From: CAVRIA01 sp963721115
Lineage (GTDB): Bacteria; Desulfobacterota; Binatia; HRBIN30; CADEER01
Direction: 5' to 3'
Assembly: GCA_963721115.1 (NCBI GenBank)
Contig: CAVRIA010000024.1
Coordinates: 1-64,000 of the forward strand
Length of the DNA: 64,000 nt
Positions 58,153-64,000 of the stretch are shown here, piece by piece (the first letter of the stretch is position 1; every line of letters begins with the position of its first letter). A model generated the notes under the pieces. It was not told where the DNA came from. It saw nothing but the letters and a program-made list of their open reading frames with translations, and ran no database searches. Position numbers and translations under genes: made by a program.

Positions 58153-58536
58153 ATGGCTGCCGAGGAGAACGTCATGCCAGAGCTCATCGCATCGCCCACG
58201 CGCATCGAGGCCGCGGGAACCAAACCGAAGCTCATCGACGAGTACGTCGGCCGAGTGAACTCGAGCACCGAGAGCGTGAGCATCGCTCACATGAGGTCGC
58301 CGGCGGGGTGGACCGAGCCGCGACAGCGCCCGGAGTTTCACGAGTACACCGTCGTCCTGCGCGGCGTGCTGCGGCTGGAGCACGATGGGGGTTCCATGGA
58401 CGTCCGTGCCGGGCAGGCGGTGATCGCGGCGCCCGGCGAGTGGGTCCGCTACAGCACCCCCTCGCCCGAAGGTGCGGAGTACGTCGCTGTCTGTGTCCCG
58501 GCGTTCTCTCCGGCCACGGTACATCGAGAGGAGTAG
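58153..58536 (+). CDS. Cupin-domain protein
   Basis: A 127-residue single-domain cupin. The motif region reads PEFHEYTVVLRGVLRLEHDG (with the His-x-Glu pair and the Gly-rich turn) and the second motif is AVIAAPGEWVRYSTPSPEGA. The second motif's His is not obvious, so metal binding may be altered. Substrate unknown. It is preceded by a GGCGGGGAG site. An alternative ATG lies at 58174. It is 86 nt before glgC. The region 57884-58152 to the left has no supportable gene. Confidence 0.75.
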   Translation: MAAEENVMPELIASPTRIEAAGTKPKLIDEYVGRVNSSTESVSIAHMRSPAGWTEPRQRPEFHEYTVVLRGVLRLEHDGGSMDVRAGQAVIAAPGEWVRYSTPSPEGAEYVAVCVPAFSPATVHREE

Positions 58537-58622
58537 CCGCCGGGGAATTCGCACTCCGCGGAGAAAGGAATGCCCTGGGGCGGGACGACCAAGCGGTTCA
58601 CAATGGAAGGGAGTCCGGAGCG

Positions 58623-59961
58623 ATGATCGACACCCTGGTCATGGTCATGGCCGGCGGCAAGGGCGAGCGCCTCTACCCGCTGACGCGGGACCGCGCCAAG
58701 CCGGCGGTGCCGTTCGGCGGACGCTACCGGATCATCGATTTCGTGCTGAGCAACTTCATCAACAGCGGCTTTTTTCGGGTCAAGGTCCTCACCCAGTACC
58801 GCAGCAATTCACTTCTCATCCACCTGTCGCGCGGCTTCAACTTCGGCTCCATGACGGAGCACTACGTCGACGCCATCCCGGCCCAGCAGGGAGTGGGGGA
58901 CTTCGGCTGGTATGCCGGCACGGCCGACGCGATCTTTCAGAACCTCGGCGTCGTCCACGACGAGGTGCCGCGGACCGTCGCGGTCTTTGGCGGCGACCAC
59001 ATCTACAAGATGGACGTCCGTCAGATGCTCTTCTACCACCGACAACGCGAGGCTGCCTGCACGGTTGCCGCGCTGCCGTACGATCGGGATGCCGCGGCGG
59101 GACAGTTCGGGATCATCGAGGTCGACAGCGACTGGCGTATCATCGGCTTCGAGGAGAAACCGATGGATCCCAAGCCCATTCCGGGGATGCCGAGCAAGGC
59201 ACTGGTGTCGATGGGAAACTACCTGTTCGATACCCGCGTGCTCGGCAAGGTCCTGTCCGACGATCACGCCGACCCGCACTCGAGTCACGACTTCGGCAAG
59301 GACGTCATCCCGGCGATGATCCGCCGCGACCCGGTCTACGCCTACAACTTTCTCGACAACATCGTGTCGGGAGAAGACGAACGCGGGCGCGGGTACTGGC
59401 GGGACGTCGGTACCATCGACGCCTACTTCGAGGCGACGATGGACCTGCGCAGCGTCTCCCCATTCCTCAATCTCTACAACTACAACTGGCCGATCCGTTC
59501 TGCCCTGCTCCAATACCCTCCGGCCAAGTTCGTCTTCGACGCCGACGGTCGCCGCGGCCTGGCCATCGACAGCATCATCGCCAATGGCACCATCGTCTCC
59601 GGAGCGCGGGTGTCCAACAGTGTGATCTTCAACAACGTATTCGTCCACAGCTACTGCCAGATCGACGAGAGCATCCTGATGCAGGGCTGCAACGTCGGGC
59701 GCAGCGTCCGTCTGCGGAAGGTGATCTGCGACAAGTACGTGACGATCGAGGACGGCACCGTCATCGGCGAGGATCCGGCTGCCGACGCACAGCGCTTCTA
59801 CGTGAGCCCCGGATGGAGTGATCGTCATTTCCAAGGGCGCAATCGTTCCACGCCGCGGCCCCGTCATGCAGAGCACCTCTCTGCCTCCGCCGGGCAGCCT
59901 GCAGCCGCGCTTGCATGAGCCGGGGGCCGTGATCATCACTCCGGAGACGCACGAGATGTGA
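58623..59961 (+). CDS. glgC: Glucose-1-phosphate adenylyltransferase (C-terminal frameshift)
   Basis: Makes ADP-glucose for glycogen. The nucleotide-binding signature is VMVMAGGKGERLYPLTRDRA, followed by KPAVPFGGRYRIIDFVLSNF. GIIEVDSDWRIIGFEEKP and a sugar-binding EDERGRGYWRDVGTIDAYFE follow. A left-handed beta-helix forms the C-terminus. One extra T near 59814 breaks the frame after FYVSPG. Repaired, it continues GVIVISKGAIVPRRGPVMQS and ends near 59961, giving about 445 residues. The regulatory and catalytic residues upstream are intact. No other glycogen genes are in the window. Confidence 0.92.
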
Positions 59962-60122
59962 GTCGCCGTTCGGCCGCCGTGCTCCCGCGCCTCGAGGAAG
60001 CACACACGGTGCCGGGGAAAGATGGACGGCTGGTCGCGAAGACGACGCGCAGCCGCCGCTCCCCTCGGCCTGGGGGTGAGCGCCGCCTTGCATCGACGCC
60101 TGCGAATCGATAGCGCGATGGC

Positions 60123-61028
60123 GTGACGAGCGCGGTCCACGTTCCCGTCCTGTTGGACGAGGTACTCCACCATCTCGCTCCGCGTTCCGGGGCGCGCTAC
60201 GTCGATGCCACGGTCGACGGTGGAGGGCACTGCGCCGCGCTGCTCGAGGCCAGCGCTCCGGACGGGCACGTGCTCGGCATCGATCGCGATCCGGAGATCG
60301 TGACAGCCCTACGCGTGATGCGTTGCGCGGAAGTCGACGACGGCCGCCTTGCGCTCGCGGTCGGGAACTTCCGCGAGCTGAGCCGCATCCTCGCTGCGCA
60401 TCACTTCGTCCCCGTCGACGGTGTCCTCTTCGACCTCGGCCTCAGCTCGTTTCATCTCGAGGTCAGCGGGCGCGGCTTCAGCTTCGCGCGCCGCGAGCCA
60501 CTCGACATGCGTTTCGACCCGGAGGACGATCGGCTGGAGACGGCAAAGGACATCCTCGCCACACGCGACGCCGAGGAGCTGACCGCCGTCCTGCGCGATT
60601 ACGGAGAGGAACGCTTCGCCTCGCGCATCGCCCGGACGATCGTCGCGCGGCGGCGCGAGCAACCGATCGAGAGCACCGAGCAGCTCTTTGCCGCCATTCA
60701 GATGGCCCTCCCCGCCAAGGTTCGCTGGCGCGCCGCGCGCCACGCCGCGCGTGTCTTCCAGGCCCTGCGGATTGCCGCCAACGACGAGCTCGACGCCGTC
60801 GCCGAGGTGCTGCCGCAGGCGCTGTCCGTTCTCGCGCCGGGCGGGCGGATGGTGGTGATCGCCTTTCACTCCCTGGAGGATCGGCTGGTCAAGAACTTCT
60901 TTCGCGACGAGCAGAAAGCGGGTCGCTTGCGGGTGCTCACCCGCAAGCCGGTGCAGCCCACGGCGGAGGAGATCGCCGCCAACCCTCGCGCGGCGAGCGC
61001 CAAGCTGCGCGCCGCCGAGCGGTCGTGA
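60123..61028 (+). CDS. rsmH: 16S rRNA (cytosine1402-N4)-methyltransferase
   Basis: Methylates N4 of C1402 in the ribosomal P site. The 301-residue protein begins HVPVLLDEVLHHLAPRSGAR, has the SAM loop VDATVDGGGHCAALLEA, the substrate block DLGLSSFHLEVSGRGFSF, and ends LTRKPVQPTAEEIAANPRAA with SAKLR. The full length and all motifs are present. It is not in a dcw cell-division cluster (no mraZ, ftsL or ftsI nearby). The GTG start is the closest to the conserved N-terminus. Confidence 0.93.
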   Translation: MTSAVHVPVLLDEVLHHLAPRSGARYVDATVDGGGHCAALLEASAPDGHVLGIDRDPEIVTALRVMRCAEVDDGRLALAVGNFRELSRILAAHHFVPVDGVLFDLGLSSFHLEVSGRGFSFARREPLDMRFDPEDDRLETAKDILATRDAEELTAVLRDYGEERFASRIARTIVARRREQPIESTEQLFAAIQMALPAKVRWRAARHAARVFQALRIAANDELDAVAEVLPQALSVLAPGGRMVVIAFHSLEDRLVKNFFRDEQKAGRLRVLTRKPVQPTAEEIAANPRAASAKLRAAERS

Positions 61029-61042
61029 GCGGAGCCCCGGGG

Positions 61043-61393
61043 TCAGCCGCCGGCCGCCTCGCGCAGGATGGCGGCGACATGCTCGCGCAGGCTGCCGGTG
61101 CGGCGACCATAGCGGCTGCGCGTGGAGAGAGCGATCTCCTTGCCGACGACGTCCGCTGCAATCAGATCGCTGATGAACCGACACATGGCCTCTCGCATTC
61201 GCTGCTGGCGCAGGCGCACCCTCGCGTCGCGCTGCTGGGGGGTCAGGCCGGCCGCGCGCGGGTCCGGCAGAGACTCCTTCATCAGCTCCTTCAGGACACG
61301 GCGCAAGCGCAGCTCCCAGCCCGGGGGCAAGCTCACAACGAACTCGCCGGTTCGTCGGCCGGGGCGTGTCTTGATCGGTGTTGCGCGGGTCAT
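61043..61393 (-). CDS. Small basic hypothetical protein
   Basis: A 116-residue basic, helical protein beginning MTRATPIKTRPGRRTGEFVV. A repetitive RVRLRQQRMREAMCRFISDL helix follows. No recognised domain. It lies between rsmH and rsmI, convergent with the former and on the same strand as the latter. The arginine-rich character suggests nucleic-acid or membrane contact but does not show it. Confidence 0.5.
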   Translation of the reverse strand: MTRATPIKTRPGRRTGEFVVSLPPGWELRLRRVLKELMKESLPDPRAAGLTPQQRDARVRLRQQRMREAMCRFISDLIAADVVGKEIALSTRSRYGRRTGSLREHVAAILREAAGG

Positions 61394-61450
61394 GAACGTT
61401 CTGTGGCTAGCAGAGTCGCCGAGTCTTTGTCCATTGAAATCACCCGGTTC

Positions 61451-62290
61451 TCAACGCGTTCCCTCTTCCGTCTCGAGACCGAGACGATAGAGATCGCGCA
61501 CCGACCAGCCGCTCTCCGCGGCCAGCAGTCGCGCCGCCTGTTTCAGGCCCAGGCCCTCGGCGCGCAAGCGGCGCAGGCTGGTTCGCATGTCCTCCGGCGT
61601 TCGCTCCGGCACCGCTTCGCCCGCCGCCGCGATCAGGAGCACCACCTCGCCGCGCCAGGCGCGATCTCCCGAGCGCGAGGCGAGGTCGATCGCCGTGCCG
61701 CGCAGGAACTCCTCGTGCAACTTGGTCAGCTCCCGGGCGACCACCACGTTGCGTTCTCCGAGGGCGGCTGCCAGGTCCTGCAGCGAGGCGGTCAGGCGCC
61801 GCGCCGTCTCGAAGCATACGACCGTGCGCGCCTCGGGGCGCAGGCCCGCGTAGAAGGCCCGGCGGGCCGCCGGCCGGGCGGGAACGAAACCTTCGAACGC
61901 GAAGCGATCGGTCGGCAGCGCGGACGCGCTGAGCGCCGCCGTGACCGCCGACGGTCCGGGAATGGGCGTCACGCGCAAGCCGGCGGCGACGGCCGCACAC
62001 ACCAGTCGATAGCCGGGATCGGCAATCCCGGGTGTGCCGGCATCGGCGATGAGGGCGATGCTGTCGCCGGCCTCGATGCGCTCGACCAGGCGCGGTGCCT
62101 TCTGCCGTTCGACCTGGTCGTAGTAGCTGATGAGGGGCGTGCGGATGTCGTAGTGCGCGAGCAGCTTGCGGCTGTGTCGGGTGTCCTCGGCGGCGATCAG
62201 AGCGACCTCCTTGAGGATCCGCACCGCACGAAAGCTCATGTCCTCGAGGTTGCCGAGCGGCGTAGCGACGACGTAGAGCGTCCCGGACAT
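61451..62290 (-). CDS. rsmI: 16S rRNA (cytidine1402-2'-O)-methyltransferase
   Basis: Adds the 2'-O-methyl group to C1402, the same nucleotide modified by RsmH. The 279-residue tetrapyrrole-methylase-fold protein has LYVVATPLGNLEDMSFRAVR, the conserved DTRHSRKLLAHYDIRTPLIS and SIALIADAGTPGIADPGY. Its VTPIPGPSAVTAALSASALP and FEGFVPARPAARRAFYAGL blocks are in order. The ATG start gives the exact family N-terminus. The C-terminus carries a small helix-turn-helix-like region (LGLKQAARLLAAESGWSVRD). Confidence 0.95.
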   Translation of the reverse strand: MSGTLYVVATPLGNLEDMSFRAVRILKEVALIAAEDTRHSRKLLAHYDIRTPLISYYDQVERQKAPRLVERIEAGDSIALIADAGTPGIADPGYRLVCAAVAAGLRVTPIPGPSAVTAALSASALPTDRFAFEGFVPARPAARRAFYAGLRPEARTVVCFETARRLTASLQDLAAALGERNVVVARELTKLHEEFLRGTAIDLASRSGDRAWRGEVVLLIAAAGEAVPERTPEDMRTSLRRLRAEGLGLKQAARLLAAESGWSVRDLYRLGLETEEGTR

Positions 62291-62417
62291 TGTCCGATGA
62301 CACTTCACGGCGTGAAGCAATGCAAGCCGGCCGTTCTGTGTGGCAACCCCTTCCGAGCGGAATCGCTTCCGCCAACGACCCGGCGCGACCGCCCCGATGC
62401 CGTCATGTTGGGCCGCC

Positions 62418-63524
62418 TCAGTGGAGCGCCATCGGATGGGCGTCGGCGCGCGGCAGCCGTCGGCCTTCGCCCCAGACGCCCGGGATAGGGGTCCGGCAGG
62501 TGCTACAACGACCGTCGTCGATCTGCAGGAGAGCGACGCGGAACCCGCGTCGCGCGACGACGACCGTGCCGCAGGACGGGCAGCGGGTGTCTTCCAGATC
62601 ACCCACCTGGCCGGGGAGGTTGCCCGCGTATACGTAGCGCAAGCCCGCCTCGCGTCCCAACGCGACGGCGCGCTGCAAGGTCGGCGGGCGCGTCGCTCGG
62701 CGGTCTATCATCTTGTACTCGGGATGGAAGGCCGTGACGTGCCACGGGATGTCGCGCGACACGGAGGCGAGAAACTCGGCCACGCGGCGGAGCTCCGCAT
62801 CGGAATCGTTGAAGCCGGGAACCACGAGAGTGACCACCTCGACCCAGAAGCCCCGGCCAACCAGCCCGCAGATCGTGTCCAGCACGTTCTGTAGCACGCC
62901 GCCCAGCTTGCGGTAGCTGCGGTCCTCGAAGCTCTTGAGGTCTACCTTGTAGAGATCGACCCACGGCCGCAGATAGTCCAGAACTTCCTCGGTGCCGTTG
63001 CCGTTCGAGACGTATCCGGTGGCGAGGCCGCACGCCTTGGCGACGCGAAAGACCTCGACCGCCCACTCACTGGTGACGAGGGGCTCGTTGTAGGTGCTGA
63101 CCAGGATCTCGGCTCCCTGGGCGAGCGCCAGGTCGACGAGCTGCTCGGGCTCCATTCGTCGGATGGGTGCCAGGGCGTCGGGATCGCGAAGGGCCTGTGA
63201 GGTCACCCAGTTCTGGCAGTACGCGCAATGGAGGTCGCAGCCGAGCATGCCGAAGCTGAGCGCCAGCGCGCCGGGCCGGACGTGGAAGAAGGGCTTCTTC
63301 TCGACCGGATCGCACTGCAGGGCGCCGACGTAGCCCCGTGGGACGCGAAGGCGGCCGGCACGATTGAAGCGGACCTTGCACACCCCGACCTTGCCCTCGG
63401 GCAGGTAGCAGCGGTGGCCGCAGGCCACGCACCGAAGCGCCTGCTCCGGCAGCCGCTCGACCAGGGTGCCGTTCGCAGTCTCGCCCTCGAGCGCGGATCG
63501 CAGCGGCGTCGTTCCTCGATTCAC
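62418..63524 (-). CDS. amrS: AmmeMemoRadiSam-system radical SAM enzyme
   Basis: A 368-residue radical SAM protein. Two N-terminal Cys motifs (CVACGHRCYLPEGKVGVC) precede the cluster-binding GMLGCDLHCAYCQNWVTS (CxxxCxxC) that binds the 4Fe-4S cluster. STYNEPLVTSEWAVEVFRVA, VDLKSFEDRSYRKLGGVLQN and FHPEYKMIDRRAT follow. Two further CxxC pairs lie in the C-terminus (CPSCG, CSTCRTPIPG). This architecture matches the radical SAM member of the AMMECR1/MEMO-linked group; its product is unresolved. A GTG start lies 9 nt after the preceding gene's stop, suggesting an operon with the Gfo/Idh/MocA gene. Confidence 0.92.
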   Translation of the reverse strand: MNRGTTPLRSALEGETANGTLVERLPEQALRCVACGHRCYLPEGKVGVCKVRFNRAGRLRVPRGYVGALQCDPVEKKPFFHVRPGALALSFGMLGCDLHCAYCQNWVTSQALRDPDALAPIRRMEPEQLVDLALAQGAEILVSTYNEPLVTSEWAVEVFRVAKACGLATGYVSNGNGTEEVLDYLRPWVDLYKVDLKSFEDRSYRKLGGVLQNVLDTICGLVGRGFWVEVVTLVVPGFNDSDAELRRVAEFLASVSRDIPWHVTAFHPEYKMIDRRATRPPTLQRAVALGREAGLRYVYAGNLPGQVGDLEDTRCPSCGTVVVARRGFRVALLQIDDGRCSTCRTPIPGVWGEGRRLPRADAHPMALH

Positions 63525-63533
63525 GGACGAAGC

Positions 63534-64000
63534 TTAGAGATGGGGGTCCTCAGCCGCAATGGCTCGCGGCGCGACGGCTTCGACCCCGGCCTCCGCCCCG
63601 GCACGCGCCGCGGCGTAGCACGCATCCGCGACGGCGACCGCCCTCAACCCTTCCTCGATCGGGACGGGCATCCGCTCTCCGGTACGCAAGGCCAACGCAA
63701 AGTCGCGCAAGACCTCGCGAACGGTGGCCGCCGGCTCCCCGAGTCGAATCGGCCGCGCCTTGGCTCCGACGACGAGCTCGGCGCGGTGCAGCACGTGGTC
63801 GCCGCTGAGAGTCCCCTTCTCGCCCGCCAGCTCCAAGTGCCCGTTGCGCCCGCCGGCGGTGCGGGCGCAGGACACGGTGGCGAGCGCGGCGCCACCCTGC
63901 AGGCGGATCGAGGCGGCGAAGTTGTCTTCCGTGCGACGGGTGTGGACCGAGCCCATCTGACACGTGACCCGCTCCGCCTCCAACCCCGTCAGGACGTGCA
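63534..64000 (-). CDS. Gfo/Idh/MocA-type oxidoreductase, C-terminal part (truncated by window)
   Basis: The frame is open to the window edge, so the N-terminal NAD-binding part lies outside. The visible C-terminal fold has the phrase LEAERVTCQMGSVHTRRTED, a strand-rich NGHLELAGEKGTLSGDHVL and a final helix (RDFALALRTGERMPVPIEEG). These match the alpha/beta domain of Gfo/Idh/MocA sugar or cyclitol dehydrogenases. The likely operon with amrS is supported by 9-nt spacing. The exact substrate is not inferable. Confidence 0.75.
   Translation of the reverse strand, partial: HVLTGLEAERVTCQMGSVHTRRTEDNFAASIRLQGGAALATVSCARTAGGRNGHLELAGEKGTLSGDHVLHRAELVVGAKARPIRLGEPAATVREVLRDFALALRTGERMPVPIEEGLRAVAVADACYAAARAGAEAGVEAVAPRAIAAEDPHL

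Overview
The window is 64 kb of high-G+C, densely coded bacterial DNA, assembled from ordinary housekeeping genes interspersed with secreted repeat proteins. Several features recall uncultured Deltaproteobacteria-like lineages such as Candidatus Binatota: Pro/Thr 'PTPTP/PTRTP' linkers, Cys-rich extracellular repeats, dockerin-like 'GDxNGDG' tails, a type III malate dehydrogenase, and MoxR/VWA and CYTH-CHAD genes. That placement comes from remembered protein style, not from a search. No phage, IS element, integrase or CRISPR array was seen. One tRNA (Arg-CCT) is present.

Layout. 0-5 kb: DUF35/thiolase pair, crotonase, mdh, sucC (no sucD). 5-10 kb: lipoprotein, Zn-peptidase, methyltransferase, PolB-like exonuclease, uvrB. 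10-16 kb: a secreted-protein island with a lysyl-oxidase-like enzyme on a PTRTP stalk, a secreted protein of twenty 20-residue Lys-containing repeats, and a six-fold Cys-rich repeat protein with a dockerin-like tail. 16-25 kb: coiled-coil lipoprotein, TANGO2 protein, MoxR/VWA pair, BFN nuclease, TPR membrane protein, dgt, subtilase. 25-35 kb: speA, prfC, DUF4282, hflK/hflC, SLC13 permease, tRNA-Arg, hemerythrin-like protein. 35-47 kb: FG-GAP/Cys-rich/dockerin-like protein, DUF72, two Ser/Thr kinases with zinc ribbons and membrane anchors, a PspA-like protein with a consensus sigma-54 promoter, an NtrC-type sigma-54 activator, DUF427, sppA. 47-57 kb: sulfotransferase, then a phosphate/polyphosphate block (phoU-phoB-phoR, Ppx/GppA-HD, two thymidylate-kinase-like proteins, CYTH-CHAD, SixA). 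57-64 kb: small unknowns, cupin, glgC, rsmH, rsmI, AmmeMemoRadiSam radical-SAM enzyme, and a Gfo/Idh/MocA fragment.

Most interesting biology. A bacterial protein with the copper triad and both cofactor-forming residues of animal lysyl oxidase lies directly upstream of a secreted protein with a lysine in every repeat. Both carry the same uncharacterised two-cysteine domain and PTRTP-type linkers. This suggests an enzyme/substrate pair making a covalently cross-linked extracellular material. A second candidate module is envelope stress: kinase pair, PspA, sigma-54 promoter and NtrC activator. A third is the polyphosphate block with a paired kinase whose P-loop lysine is arginine.

Quality warning. 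Many conserved genes are broken by single-base indels, mostly +1 insertions outside homopolymers, with protein similarity continuing in the next frame. speA has five +1 events in a row; hflK/hflC are riddled with +1 and -1 events. Uncorrected long-read-type error is the simplest explanation. I therefore give gene spans across the shifts and note where each shift lies.
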